This document shows positions 7,630 through 20,132 of a stretch of 64,000 nucleotides of DNA, piece after piece. Made by a program: the position numbers and the translations under genes. Position 1 is the first letter of the stretch; each line of letters starts with the position of its first letter. The DNA comes from Solirubrobacter ginsenosidimutans (GTDB lineage: Bacteria; Actinomycetota; Thermoleophilia; Solirubrobacterales; Solirubrobacteraceae): positions 1 to 64,000 of the forward strand of contig NZ_JAPDOD010000021.1 in the NCBI RefSeq assembly GCF_027587205.1, in the 5' to 3' direction. The notes beneath the pieces were generated by a model. That model made no database searches and was not told where the DNA came from. It saw only the letters and a program-made list of their open reading frames with translations.

Positions 7630-8912
7630 GACCGGAACCGCTCGACCCGCACGTCGCAGGACCGGGCGTGGCCCTCGAAGTTCTCGATCCGGCACTGGCG
7701 CGCGCAGATCTCGCCGATCTCGGCGCTCGCCCGCGGGTCGCACTCCTGGTAGGTCACCGTCTTGAGGAACTTGCCGACCCACAGCCCCCCGCTGTAACGC
7801 GCGCCGCCGCGCGTCGGGAGCACGTGGTTGGTGCCGATCGTCTTGTCCCCGTACGCCACGGTCGTGCCCTCGCCGAGGAACAGGGCGCCGTAGTTGCGCA
7901 GGCGCTCGAGCGCCCAGCGGGGCTCGCGGGTGAGGATCTCGACGTGCTCGAAAGCGAGCGCGTCGGCCAGCACCGCGGCCTCCTCGAGGTCGCCGACGAG
8001 GTGGATCTCGCCGTGCTGCTCCCACGCCACGCCGGCGATGTCCGCGGTCGGCAGCCCGACGAGCTGGCGCTCGATCTCGCGCAGCGTCGCGTGGGCCAGG
8101 CCCTCCGAGGTCGTGACGAGGATCGCCGGGGACGTCGGGCCGTGCTCGGCCTGTCCGAGGAGATCGGCCGCGACCAGCTCGGCGTCGACCGAGTCGTCGG
8201 CCACGATCAGGATCTCGGTCGGGCCGGCGATGAGGTCGATGCCCACCTCGCCGAAGAGCTGGCGCTTGGCCTCGGCGACGTACGCGTTGCCCGGCCCGAC
8301 GAGGAAGTCGACGCGCTCGATCGTCTCCGTCCCCACGGCGAGGGCCGCGACCGCCTGCACGCCGCCGAGGATCCGGATCTCGTCGGCGCCCGCGAGGTGC
8401 ATCGCCGCCACCGTCGCCGCGGGAGGCCGGCCGGCGAGCGGCGGGGTGACCGCCGCCACCCGCTCGACTCCGGCCACCTTCGCCGTGATCACGCTCATGT
8501 GGGCGGAGGCGACCATCGGGTAGCGCCCGCCGGGCACGTACGCGCCGACGTTCGCGATCGGGAGGTGGCGGTGGCCGAGCCGGACGCCCGGCAGCGTCTC
8601 GACCTCGACATCGGTCATGGTCGCGCGCTGCGCCTCGGCGAACGCGCGCACCTGCCGCTGGCAGAACCGCAGGTCCTCGATGACCTGGTCCGGGACCTCC
8701 GCGACGCAGCGGGCGATCTCGTCCTCGCTGAGGAGGAACGACTCCGGCGACCACTGATCGAACCGCTCGGAGTAGTCGCGGACCGCGGTGTCGCCGCGCC
8801 GGCGGACGTCGTCGATGATCGCTTCGACGGTGCCGCGCACGTCCGGGCCGCCGCCGTCGCCGTCACCGGTCGCGACGGCCGGCGCCTTGATGACTCGGGA
8901 AGTGGAATGCAT
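7626..8912 (-). CDS. HisD-family dehydrogenase, sulfopropanediol dehydrogenase (HpsN)-like
   Basis: This 428-residue protein of the histidinol dehydrogenase family oxidises an alcohol to a carboxylate with two NAD+ in characterised members. Visible regions are [39 protein letters not shown] and [20 protein letters not shown]. The isolated setting (no other his genes, SDR downstream, LacI divergent) and the VPGGRYP stretch fit HpsN-like catabolic paralogues better than histidine synthesis. The ATG at 8912 lies 6 bases from a palindrome that probably controls it. Confidence 0.9.
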   Translation of the reverse strand: MHSTSRVIKAPAVATGDGDGGGPDVRGTVEAIIDDVRRRGDTAVRDYSERFDQWSPESFLLSEDEIARCVAEVPDQVIEDLRFCQRQVRAFAEAQRATMTDVEVETLPGVRLGHRHLPIANVGAYVPGGRYPMVASAHMSVITAKVAGVERVAAVTPPLAGRPPAATVAAMHLAGADEIRILGGVQAVAALAVGTETIERVDFLVGPGNAYVAEAKRQLFGEVGIDLIAGPTEILIVADDSVDAELVAADLLGQAEHGPTSPAILVTTSEGLAHATLREIERQLVGLPTADIAGVAWEQHGEIHLVGDLEEAAVLADALAFEHVEILTREPRWALERLRNYGALFLGEGTTVAYGDKTIGTNHVLPTRGGARYSGGLWVGKFLKTVTYQECDPRASAEIGEICARQCRIENFEGHARSCDVRVERFRS

Positions 8913-8928
8913 GAATACGTATGCATAC
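8907..8928. promoter_or_regulatory. Probable LacI-family operator between hisD-like gene and lacI-type gene
   Basis: GTATGCATAC at 8919-8928 is a perfect 10-base palindrome, and a second ATGCAT lies at 8907-8912 over the hisD-like start codon. TGCAT and ATGCA also form an inverted pair around eight bases. The site lies between the divergent genes, the expected place for autoregulation by the adjacent LacI protein. Confidence 0.55.
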
Positions 8929-8943
8929 TACGATTCAGGCGTC

Positions 8944-9942
8944 TTGGCCACCACCACCCGTGACGTCGCACGTGAAGCGGGCGTCTCCCAGAGCACCGTC
9001 TCGCGCGCGCTGAACGGCGACCCGCGCGTCGCGCCCGAGACGCGGGCGCTCATCCAGGCGGCCGCCAAGCGGCTGAGCTACCTGCCCAACAGCGCCGCGC
9101 GCAGCCTGATCACGCAGCGCACGGACACGATCGGGATCCTGATCGGCGAGATCACCAACCCGTTCTATCCCCAGCTCGTGGACGTCCTGCACGACGAGTT
9201 CACGCTCGCGGGCTTCAGGACCGTCCTGCTCAACGAGCGCGCGGACGCCGGCCGGGCGGACGAGCTGTTCCCGCAGCTGCAGGGGCGCTTCGTCGACGGC
9301 ATCGTCATCGCCAACGCGATGCTCGGCGCGACCTTCGTCGACGACTTCCACAAGCAGGGCATCCCGGTCGTGCTGCTCAACCGCGACGTCGACGACGCGC
9401 ACGTCGATCGCGTGGTCTCCGACAACACGGGTGGGGGCGAGGTCGCCGCGACGACGCTGGTCGAGCTCGGGCACCGCAGGATCGGGCTGATCGGCGGGCC
9501 CGCGAACGCGTCGACCGCGCGCGACCGCGCCCTCGGGTTCGAGCGCGGCCTCGCCCGCGCCGGCCTCGAGGTCGCATCGCGCCGGGTGGGCGAGTTCACG
9601 CACCAGAGCGGCTACCAGTGGTGCCTGGAGCTGCTGCGCGAGCCTGCGCCGCCGACCGCGATCTTCGCCGCCAACGACGTCATCGCCTTCGGCGTCCTCG
9701 ACGCGGCGAAGCGCATGGGCATTCGCGTCCCCGAAGACCTCTCGGTGATCGGCTACGACGACATCGAGATGGCCGGCTGGGAGCTGTTCGGCCTCACGAC
9801 GGTCCGCCAGCCGCTCTCGCAGATGGCCAAGGCCGCCGCCCGCATGCTGATCGAGCGGATCGAGGGCCGCGTGGTGCGCGAGCCTGCGCGGCTGGTCTTC
9901 CCCGCGAACCTCATGCGGCGGCAGACGACTACGTATGCATGA
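8944..9942 (+). CDS. LacI-family transcriptional regulator
   Basis: This 332-residue repressor begins with the LacI helix-turn-helix [22 protein letters not shown], followed by a periplasmic-binding-protein-like effector domain ([61 protein letters not shown]). I chose TTG 8944, just before the helix-turn-helix. ATG 8911 is in frame and would add 11 residues, but it lies inside the operator and hisD-like start region. It probably controls the divergent hisD-SDR pair and itself. The inducer is unknown. Confidence 0.88.
   Translation: MATTTRDVAREAGVSQSTVSRALNGDPRVAPETRALIQAAAKRLSYLPNSAARSLITQRTDTIGILIGEITNPFYPQLVDVLHDEFTLAGFRTVLLNERADAGRADELFPQLQGRFVDGIVIANAMLGATFVDDFHKQGIPVVLLNRDVDDAHVDRVVSDNTGGGEVAATTLVELGHRRIGLIGGPANASTARDRALGFERGLARAGLEVASRRVGEFTHQSGYQWCLELLREPAPPTAIFAANDVIAFGVLDAAKRMGIRVPEDLSVIGYDDIEMAGWELFGLTTVRQPLSQMAKAAARMLIERIEGRVVREPARLVFPANLMRRQTTTYA
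9930..9940 (+). promoter_or_regulatory. Second copy of the TACGTATGCAT motif, over the lacI stop
   Basis: The 11 bases TACGTATGCAT occur at 8916-8926 in the divergent promoter and again here, ending one base before the TGA of the same gene. This could be an auxiliary operator for looping, or a flanking direct repeat left by insertion of the cassette. Confidence 0.35.
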
Positions 9943-9963
9943 TCGCGGCAAGCCGCAAACACG

Positions 9964-13557
<3,594 letters not shown>

Positions 13558-13711
13558 TGCAGGGCCGTATTAGCAGTCACCCGAGCACGGCGCAATGGCC
13601 TGTATATCCGTCCGTTCACGTCGTCTTTGGTCTAGGTCCGCCCGCGTTCGCCGGCCGTCCGTCTACGGTCGGTCTTGTTCACCGCATCAACGCGCCGGAG
13701 GGGCGCCGGGG

Positions 13712-14539
13712 ATGCCGGCCATTTCTTCTCGCCGGGAGGCGACCTTGTTCCAGCTGTCCCGCCGTGCCCTGCCGTTCCTTCTGGCCGTGCCGCTGCTCGC
13801 GTTCGCCGCGCCGGCCGCCCAGGCCATGCCGCCGGTGGTCACGCTGTCTTCGCCGGTCGGGCACCAGGCGGTCAACCCGCCGTCGTTCGCCGGCACCGCC
13901 GGCAAGAACGAGTGGGAGAGCTCCGAGATCGCCGTCGACATCTACGCGGGCAACGGCGTGGCCGGCAAGCCGATCGTCATCGGCAACGCGATCCTCAGCC
14001 GCGAGACCGGCGCCTTCAGCGGCACCCTCCCGGCGGCGCTGGCCGACGGCACCTACACCGCCCAGGCCCGCCAGTCCAACTCCGAGCAGGAGATCGGGAG
14101 GTCCGAGCCGCTGGTCTTCACGATCGGCGCCGAGGCCACGCCCACACCCACGCCGACGGCCACCGCCACGCCTGAGCCCGCTCCCGTCGTCGCCGCCGCG
14201 ACGCCCGAGCCCACACCCGCCCCGGTCGTCGTCGCGCCGGCCACCAAGCCCGCCGCCCCGTACGTCTGCGCCAGCCGCCGCGACTTCACCAAGCACGTCT
14301 TCCGCCCCGCCGGCACCAAGCTGCGCGTCGCCGCCACGCTCAACGGCCGCAAGCTCAAGAGCAAGATCGGCGACGAGATGATCCGCATCCGCGTGAACCT
14401 CCGCGGCGAGCCGAAGGACACCTACACGCTGCGCGTCGCGATCACCCGCACCCGCGCGGACGGCAAGCGCATCACGACCGTCGCGGTCGAGCAGATCAAC
14501 TACCACACCTGCATCCCGACCAAGAAGCCGAGCTACTAG
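13712..14539 (+). CDS. Secreted Ig-like domain protein with Pro-Thr linker
   Basis: This 275-residue hypothetical protein has a signal peptide (LSRRALPFLLAVPLLAFAAPAAQA) and a bacterial Ig-like domain starting PPVVTLSSPVGHQAV and running to LVFTIGAEA. A low-complexity linker of PTPTPTATATPEP repeats follows, then a C-terminal domain with two cysteines (YVCASRRD and YHTCIP). ATG 13712 gives a long N-region; TTG 13745 is an alternative. It is likely exported and attached to or released from the envelope. Its stop directly abuts the convergent permease stop. Confidence 0.75.
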   Translation: MPAISSRREATLFQLSRRALPFLLAVPLLAFAAPAAQAMPPVVTLSSPVGHQAVNPPSFAGTAGKNEWESSEIAVDIYAGNGVAGKPIVIGNAILSRETGAFSGTLPAALADGTYTAQARQSNSEQEIGRSEPLVFTIGAEATPTPTPTATATPEPAPVVAAATPEPTPAPVVVAPATKPAAPYVCASRRDFTKHVFRPAGTKLRVAATLNGRKLKSKIGDEMIRIRVNLRGEPKDTYTLRVAITRTRADGKRITTVAVEQINYHTCIPTKKPSY

Positions 14540-15901
14540 TTAGAAGACGTTCTTCGTCAGCCAGTCGCTGCTGAAGAACGCGAGAAAGAGCGGCACGAGC
14601 GCCCACATCAGCGGGTGGATCTTGGCCGCCTTGCCCGTCGCGACCATGGTCGCGACGTAGCCGAGGATGCCGAGGCCGATCCCGGCGCTGATCGAGAACG
14701 TCAGCGGCACGCCGGCGATCACCAGGAACGCGGGGATGCCCGCCTCCGGGCGGTTCCAGTCGACCTCGGCCACCAGCCGCATCATCAGGTAGCCGATCAT
14801 GATCAGCGCGGGGGCGATGGCCGGGTGCAGACCCGCTTCGCCCACGCTCTGGCCGACGACCGCGGTCAGCGGCACGAAGAAGATCGTCAGCAGGAACAAG
14901 AACGCGGTGACGACGCTCGCGAGGCCGGTGCGCGCGCCCTCGGCCACGCCCGCGCCGGACTCGACGTAGGTGGTGACGCTCGAGACGCCCATGATGCCGC
15001 CACCCGCGGCGGCCGCCGAGTCGACCAGCAGCAGTTGCTTGAGCTTCGGCGGCTGGCCGTCATCGTCGAGCAGGCCGCCGGCGCTCGACACCGCCACCGC
15101 GGTGCCGATCGTGTCGAAGAAGTCGCTCACGAAGAGCACGAAGATCACCGGCACGAGCGCCCAGGTCAGCGCGTCGGCGAGGTAGTGCGGGGCGAGTGCG
15201 TCGCCGATCGTCGAGAAGTCGCTGCTCGTCGGCCATTGCGCGACCTTGTCCGGGGCGTCGAGGACGCCGAAGATCAGGCCCACGACCGTCGAGGCGAGGA
15301 TCCCGAGCAGGATCGCGCCGCGCACGCCGCGCGCGGTCAGCACGATCATCACCAGGAGGCCCGCGAGCGCGACCATCGGCGCGCCGCCGGTCAGCACGCC
15401 CAGGCCGATGCCGGTCGCGTCGTTGTTGACCGTGATGCCGGCGTCGCGGAAGCCGACGAGCGCGATGAAGAGGCCGATGCCGACGCCGATCGAGAGCTTG
15501 ATCTCCATCGGGACCGCGCGCATGATCGCCTCGCGCAGGCCGGCGATGACGAGGATCAGCGCGACGACGCCCTCGATGATCACGCACGCCATCGCGACCT
15601 GCCACGGCAGCTTGCGCCCGAGGATCAGGTCGAAGGCGACCACCGCGTTCAACCCCAAGCCGGACGCCAGCGCGAACGGCAGGTTGGTCAGCAGGCCCAT
15701 GGCGAGCGTGAAGATCGCCGCCGCCAGCGCCGTGGCCACGGCGACCGCGTTGAACGGCAGCCCGGCCTGCGACAGGATCGCGGGGTTGACGAAGACGATG
15801 TAGGCCATCGTCAGGAACGTCACGAAGCCGCCGAGCACCTCGGTCCGCGCCGTCGAACCGCGCTCGTGAATGGAGAACCGACGCTCGAGAGTGCTCGACA
15901 T
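14540..15901 (-). CDS. NCS2-family (AzgA-like) purine permease
   Basis: This 453-residue membrane transporter of the AzgA branch (hypoxanthine, guanine and adenine uptake in characterised members) has FVTFLTMAYIVFVNPAIL in the first helix, FALASGLGLNAVVAF, GAPMVALAGL, VSDFFDTIGTAVAVS and GVSSVTTYVESGAG, all typical landmarks. ATG 15901 gives MSSTLERRF; TTG 15934 would add 11 residues encoded by a perfect hairpin. No ribosome site precedes either start. The gene follows the aminotransferase by 47 bases on the same strand, suggesting one transcript. Confidence 0.92.
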   Translation of the reverse strand: MSSTLERRFSIHERGSTARTEVLGGFVTFLTMAYIVFVNPAILSQAGLPFNAVAVATALAAAIFTLAMGLLTNLPFALASGLGLNAVVAFDLILGRKLPWQVAMACVIIEGVVALILVIAGLREAIMRAVPMEIKLSIGVGIGLFIALVGFRDAGITVNNDATGIGLGVLTGGAPMVALAGLLVMIVLTARGVRGAILLGILASTVVGLIFGVLDAPDKVAQWPTSSDFSTIGDALAPHYLADALTWALVPVIFVLFVSDFFDTIGTAVAVSSAGGLLDDDGQPPKLKQLLLVDSAAAAGGGIMGVSSVTTYVESGAGVAEGARTGLASVVTAFLFLLTIFFVPLTAVVGQSVGEAGLHPAIAPALIMIGYLMMRLVAEVDWNRPEAGIPAFLVIAGVPLTFSISAGIGLGILGYVATMVATGKAAKIHPLMWALVPLFLAFFSSDWLTKNVF

Positions 15902-15933
15902 GCCGCCGGAAGCTATATCCGCTTCCGGCGGCA
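15901..15933 (-). promoter_or_regulatory. 13-bp perfect inverted repeat abutting the permease start codon
   Basis: Bases 15901-15913 are the exact reverse complement of 15921-15933, with a seven-base loop (TATATCC on the plus strand). The stem occupies most of the 47-base gap between the aminotransferase stop and the permease, and its last pair includes the G of ATG. It could be a translation-control hairpin or an operator; a T-run for termination is absent. Confidence 0.55.
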
Positions 15934-15948
15934 ATGAAACGGCGTGCG

Positions 15949-17325
15949 CTAGCGGTTCGTCACTTCACGCGCGAACGTCTCGAAGACGTCCACGTAGCGC
16001 TGCAGGTCCGCGTCGGTGTGCAGCACGGAGAGCGTCCACTCCTCGTCCTGGCCCGGCGTCATGAAGATGCCGTTGTTCATGTGGTAGAGCCACGCGAGGT
16101 CGGTCAGGTCGTGGTGGATGACCGTCAGGTAGTCGCGGTACTCGCGCACCGGCGTCTCCGACATCACGACGCAGCCCTTCGAGCCCAGGCCGACCGTGTG
16201 CGCCGGGAGGCCGTACTCGGCGATCACGCGATCGCAGCCCGCCATCAGCTTCTCGTTGGCGGCGTGCAGCTGCTTGTAGGCGTCCGCGGTCAACACGTCG
16301 AGCAGCGTCGCCTGCGCGGCGGCCATCGTCAGCGGGTTGCCGTTGAACGTGCCCTGCTGCTTGACCTGGCCCGCCTCGATCAGCGCGGCCAGCTCGTCGG
16401 TCATGCCGATCGCGCCGCCCGGGAGGCCGCCGCACATCGCCTTGGCGAGGCAGACGACGTCGGGCGTGACGCCGAACAGCTCGGTCATGCCGCCGGCGGC
16501 GACCGCGGCGCCGGTCTTGACCTCGTCGTAGATCATCACCGTGCCGTTGGCGCTGCACAGCTCGCGCACCTTGTCGAGGTAGCCCGCGACCGGCGGGACG
16601 ATGTTGATGTTCATCATCGCCGGCTCCATGATCACGCCCGCGACGCGCTCGTCGAGCGCGCCGGCCAGCGCCTCGGCGTCGTTGAACGGCACGACGCGCG
16701 TGTTCTCCGCCGTGCCGGGCGCGAAGCCGAGGCCGTACGGGACCGGGTTCGGATGCGACCGGTCGCCCATCGTCTCCGGCGAGGGCTTGACGGAGATCAT
16801 CACCGCGTCGTGATGCCCGTGGTAGGTGCCCTCGATCTTGACGATGATGTCGCGGCCGGTGTGGCCGCGGGCGAGGTGGATGGCGTCCATCGTGGACTCG
16901 GTGCCGGAGTTCGTGAAGCGCCAGTGGGGGAGACCCCAGCGCCGGCGCAGTTCCTCGGCGACGATGATCGAGCCTTCAGTCGGCGCGGCGAAGTGCGTCC
17001 CCTCGTCCATCCGTGCCTTGACGGCGGCGGCGATCGTCGGGTTCGCGTGGCCGACGCACATCACGCCGAAGCCGTTGTGGAAGTCGGTGTACTGGTTGCC
17101 GTCGACGTCCCAGACCTGCGAGCCGCGACCGTGGGTGAGGTACGTAGGCCACGGGTCGTTCTTCTGGAACTGCGACGGCACGCCGCCGGGCATGACGGCC
17201 TTGGCGCGCTCGTAGTACTCGCCGGACTTGGCGGTCCGCTCGAGAAGGCGCGCCCGCTCACGCTCCATCAGAGCATTCACGCGATCGCGATCGATGTGCT
17301 GCAGGGCAGGCAGAGCTGCGGACAT
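15949..17325 (-). CDS. Class III aminotransferase, glutamate-1-semialdehyde aminomutase-like
   Basis: This 458-residue PLP enzyme resembles HemL and related class III aminotransferases: FTNSGTESTMDAIHLAR (PLP phosphate binding), TYHGHHDAVM, MIYDEVKTG with Asp267, and CLAKAMCGG with the Schiff-base Lys295. HemL usually reads DEVMTGFR and lies with heme genes, which are absent here, so a catabolic or purine-linked role beside the NCS2 permease is possible. A strong AGGAGGTG ribosome site precedes ATG 17325. Confidence 0.88.
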   Translation of the reverse strand: MSAALPALQHIDRDRVNALMERERARLLERTAKSGEYYERAKAVMPGGVPSQFQKNDPWPTYLTHGRGSQVWDVDGNQYTDFHNGFGVMCVGHANPTIAAAVKARMDEGTHFAAPTEGSIIVAEELRRRWGLPHWRFTNSGTESTMDAIHLARGHTGRDIIVKIEGTYHGHHDAVMISVKPSPETMGDRSHPNPVPYGLGFAPGTAENTRVVPFNDAEALAGALDERVAGVIMEPAMMNINIVPPVAGYLDKVRELCSANGTVMIYDEVKTGAAVAAGGMTELFGVTPDVVCLAKAMCGGLPGGAIGMTDELAALIEAGQVKQQGTFNGNPLTMAAAQATLLDVLTADAYKQLHAANEKLMAGCDRVIAEYGLPAHTVGLGSKGCVVMSETPVREYRDYLTVIHHDLTDLAWLYHMNNGIFMTPGQDEEWTLSVLHTDADLQRYVDVFETFAREVTNR

Positions 17326-17463
17326 GCGAAAGCACCTCCTCTAAAGGTCGACCTTGGAGAGCCGGCTACCGGACCGGGTCGCCGTCGGACGAGCGTATCG
17401 CCGAAACCGGCTGATCTAGGTACGGATATCCCGCCTAAGTTGGCTGTCGGTCGACCCCGGCGG

Positions 17464-17469
17464 TAGGTT
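17464..17469 (+). promoter_or_regulatory. -10 box TAGGTT, leaderless promoter
   Basis: TAGGTT lies six bases before ATG 17476, with no ribosome site between them, fitting a leaderless message. Confidence 0.5.
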
Positions 17470-17475
17470 CTCGCC

Positions 17476-17922
17476 ATGCCCCCGGTACCCAGCAAACCGC
17501 CTGCGTCCGTGCCGGCGCGGAAGCACGTGTTCAAATTCGGCGTCGGCTTCCAGGTGACGCTCGGAACGCACACCGTGACGCTCGAGCCCGAATCGGCGGA
17601 GTTGGACCAGTTGCTCGAGGGCACCGGCAAGTACGCGCTCCCGGACGGCGAGGAGGTGGAGATCGGCAGCCTGGCCGACGGCTGGGCCGACCTGCGCAAG
17701 TTCGCGCCGCAGCTGCCGGAGCTGCCGACGCTCCCCGACCCGCTCGACAACATCGAGAACGCCCCGATCACGATCCGCGCGTTGAAGGTCGCGTTCGTCA
17801 AGAAGGAGCTCGATCAGCTCGTCGTCAACGTCTCGCTGCAGACCGACTGGAAGGTCCCGGTCCTCGAAGCGGTCAAGGTCGATCGCCTGATGTTCCTGAT
17901 CGACTACCAGGCAACTTCATGA
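17476..17922 (+). CDS. Hypothetical protein, 148 residues
   Basis: I do not recognise this protein. It has a Pro-rich start, a central region LPELPTLPDPLDNIENAPITIRAL and a C-terminal stretch of alternating charged and hydrophobic residues (LDQLVVNVSLQTDW, VPVLEAVKVDRLMFLIDY) that looks like beta strands. There is no signal peptide or membrane segment. It faces the tail-collar operon and overlaps its last gene by 50 bases tail to tail. It may belong functionally to that cluster, which is only a guess from position. Confidence 0.65.
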   Translation: MPPVPSKPPASVPARKHVFKFGVGFQVTLGTHTVTLEPESAELDQLLEGTGKYALPDGEEVEIGSLADGWADLRKFAPQLPELPTLPDPLDNIENAPITIRALKVAFVKKELDQLVVNVSLQTDWKVPVLEAVKVDRLMFLIDYQATS

Positions 17923-19462
17923 TGTAGGTCACCGCGTGCCAGGGCGGGCGTGGTGCGGGCGGGTCGGCCGCACCCACCTCGGTCACGGTGAAGCCGAGCT
18001 CGCCGGCCGGGTGCTCGTGGGCGCCTTCGTCCTTCGCGGCGAACTGCTCGAACCCCTGCGCGTCGGCGAACTCGAACGTCTTGTCGTCCGCACGTGTTGA
18101 GGCGCGGACGCTCGCCCACCCGCCGGGCGGGTCGTGGTGGTGCGCGCCCCCCGAGCCCGCGGTGACCGTGGCCGTGCCGGCGGCGAACGTGTGCGTGTGC
18201 CCGTCCTCGCCGCCGCTGGTCCCCGGCGCGGCCGTCCCCGCTCCGACGATGAAGCGCCCGTGGAGGTCCGGGGCGTCGGGATGCGTTCCGTCGCACGGCG
18301 CGTACCCCTCGGGCACGGTGGCGCCGTGCCACGCGAGGATCGCACCCGGTGGCAGCTGCGCCGGGACGACGGTGGGCGCGGTCAGCGTGAGCGTGCTCGT
18401 CTGCACGCGGCCGAGCAGGGCGTCGTAGGCCGTGAGCACGAACGTGGTGTCGCCGGGCAGGGTCACCTCGTAGCCACTGGCCTCGGGGTCGACCGCGCCC
18501 ACGCCCGAGAGCTGGACCAGGCTCGCGTGCTCGACCTTCCAGCTGAGGCTCGCATCGGCGCCGTCGACGCTCCCGGACAGCGCCTCGACGATGCGCATCG
18601 GCGCGCAGCGCTTCTCGACGACGAAGCTCCAGCCGTGATCGTCATGGCCGGGAAACCCACAGGCGCGCAGCTCGGCCTGCGCGGGGCCGGCCGCGAAGCC
18701 CGTGGCGAGCCGGCGAATACCGAACTCCACGAACGCGCGCGGCTCGAGCACGCGGTGGTTGCCGGCCGCCGGGACGAGGTCCCATTCCGGCCCGAAGGCC
18801 CGCTTGACGATCGTCCAGCCCGAGCCGCGCTCGACCACGACCTCGAGGTCGTCGAGCTGGCCCGGGGTGGTCACGGCGTCGTGACCGGGCGCTTCTCCGG
18901 CGCTCGCGAAGGAGAGGGTCAGCCGCGGCGGTGAAGCGCCCCACGCCTCGTCGTCGGCGACCAGCGGCGCCGCGTGGCGATTGAAGACCCGCAGCACGAG
19001 GTCGCCGCGCTCGGGGGCGTCGGCGCGGCGGCTGACCGGCACCACCGCCACTCCGAGCTCCCCGCCCGCGCGGCGCGCGCCGAGCTGGGCGTCGAGCACC
19101 GCGGCCAGGCTCGAGTGCGGCGTCGCGGACGGCCGCACCGTCAGCTCGACCGTGGTGCGGGTGACCTGCCCCGCCGCGGTGACCAGCGCCGTGACCAGCG
19201 GCCGGCCCGCGGACACGCTCGGCCGCAGCCCGGCGATGGTCGCCTCCAGCGAGCGTTCGCGCGTGGCCGTCAGCCGCCACGCGGCTCGGGCGCTGTCGTA
19301 GGTCGCCTGCCAGCCCTCGGCGGTGACCAGGAGGTCCGCCTGCTCGTCGGGACGGGCGAACAGCGCGGCCAGCGACAGCTCGACGCGGGTGGCCGCCGGC
19401 GCCCGCAGCGTCAGCGTGTTCTCGCGCCCGCGCCGGAGCTCACCCAGCAGCGTGATCGCCAT
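17873..19462 (-). CDS. Tail-collar domain protein 1 with long Ig-like N-terminal part
   Basis: This is a 529-residue protein, last gene of a seven-gene operon. About 370 residues of beta-rich, Ig-like sequence end in a segment shared with the two upstream genes (ASLSWKVEHASLVQLSG, TTFVLTAYDALLG). A phage tail-collar motif follows: GAILAWHGATVPEGY, PCDGTHPDAPDLHGRFIVGAG. The C-terminal third is His-rich (GHTHTF, AHHHDPP, GAHEHPAG) and ends WHAVTYIMKL. Tail-collar domains occur at the tips of phage and phage-like fibres. There is no signal peptide. AGGAG lies before ATG 19462. Confidence 0.85.
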   Translation of the reverse strand: MAITLLGELRRGRENTLTLRAPAATRVELSLAALFARPDEQADLLVTAEGWQATYDSARAAWRLTATRERSLEATIAGLRPSVSAGRPLVTALVTAAGQVTRTTVELTVRPSATPHSSLAAVLDAQLGARRAGGELGVAVVPVSRRADAPERGDLVLRVFNRHAAPLVADDEAWGASPPRLTLSFASAGEAPGHDAVTTPGQLDDLEVVVERGSGWTIVKRAFGPEWDLVPAAGNHRVLEPRAFVEFGIRRLATGFAAGPAQAELRACGFPGHDDHGWSFVVEKRCAPMRIVEALSGSVDGADASLSWKVEHASLVQLSGVGAVDPEASGYEVTLPGDTTFVLTAYDALLGRVQTSTLTLTAPTVVPAQLPPGAILAWHGATVPEGYAPCDGTHPDAPDLHGRFIVGAGTAAPGTSGGEDGHTHTFAAGTATVTAGSGGAHHHDPPGGWASVRASTRADDKTFEFADAQGFEQFAAKDEGAHEHPAGELGFTVTEVGAADPPAPRPPWHAVTYIMKLPGSRSGTSGDRP

Positions 19463-20132
19463 CGCCGCTCCTGACGATGAAGCACAGCGCGTGGCCCAGA
19501 GGCCGCGCGACCGGTGCCGGGTCCGTCTCCCACTCGACCTCGACGTCGACGGGGTGCGTGTGCTCGCCGGCGTCGTCGAGGTCCGGATGATGGGCGTCGT
19601 GGGTGATGCCGGTGAAGCGGTTGAGGCCGAACTTCGGCCACAGGTGCGCGTCACTGCGCGCGGACGTCCACGCCAGGTCGTGCCGGTGGTCGGGCACCGG
19701 TGCCGTCCGGCCCGTGAACCGGACCTTCAGCGTGTGCGTGTGCGAGTCCCCGTCGCCCGTCTCCCCGGGCGGGGCCTGCTCGGTGGCGCCCAGCACGAAG
19801 CGTCCCAGCAGGTTCGGCCTGCCGTCCCTGCCGTCGCAGAGCGCCCACCCTCGCGGGATGTCCTCGTGCGTGCCGGCCCACAGGCAGATCGTGCCGTGCG
19901 GCACGCGTTCGCGCGGGCGCTCGACGCTCCGCGTCCTGGACTCGATCGCTCCGAACTCGCTGCCGTAGGCGACGAGCACGAAGGTCGTCGTCGCCGTCAG
20001 CGTCACCGTGAACGCGTCCTCCTCGGCGCGGACCCGGCCGTGGCCCGAGAGCGTGACGGTCTCGGCGCCGCGCACCCTCCAGGCCAGCCGCGCGCCCCCC
20101 GGCGCCGCCTCCGCGGTGAACGTCTCGATCAT
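19440..20132 (-). CDS. Tail-collar domain protein 2
   Basis: This 230-residue paralogue of the flanking genes starts with one Ig-like domain (ARLAWRVRGAETVTLSGHG, TTTFVLVAYGSEFG). The collar motif follows (HGTICLWAGTHEDIPRGWA, LCDGRDGRPNLLGRFVLGA), then a His-rich distal part (DSHTHTLKV, DHRHDLAW, GEHTHPVD). The ending PLGHALCFIVRSG corresponds to the WHAL-Y-MK ending of its neighbours, so the collar fold is complete. It overlaps the gene before it by four bases (ATGA) and the gene after it by 23. Confidence 0.85.
   Translation of the reverse strand: MIETFTAEAAPGGARLAWRVRGAETVTLSGHGRVRAEEDAFTVTLTATTTFVLVAYGSEFGAIESRTRSVERPRERVPHGTICLWAGTHEDIPRGWALCDGRDGRPNLLGRFVLGATEQAPPGETGDGDSHTHTLKVRFTGRTAPVPDHRHDLAWTSARSDAHLWPKFGLNRFTGITHDAHHPDLDDAGEHTHPVDVEVEWETDPAPVARPLGHALCFIVRSGDGDHAAG

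Noticed and set aside
7626..8912. Histidine biosynthesis hisD
   Set aside because: The gene is alone, coupled to an SDR and a divergent LacI gene; a catabolic HisD paralogue fits better.
15949..17325. Heme-synthesis hemL
   Set aside because: No heme genes are nearby, the DEVMTGFR stretch is changed to DEVKTG and the neighbour is a purine permease; called HemL-like only.
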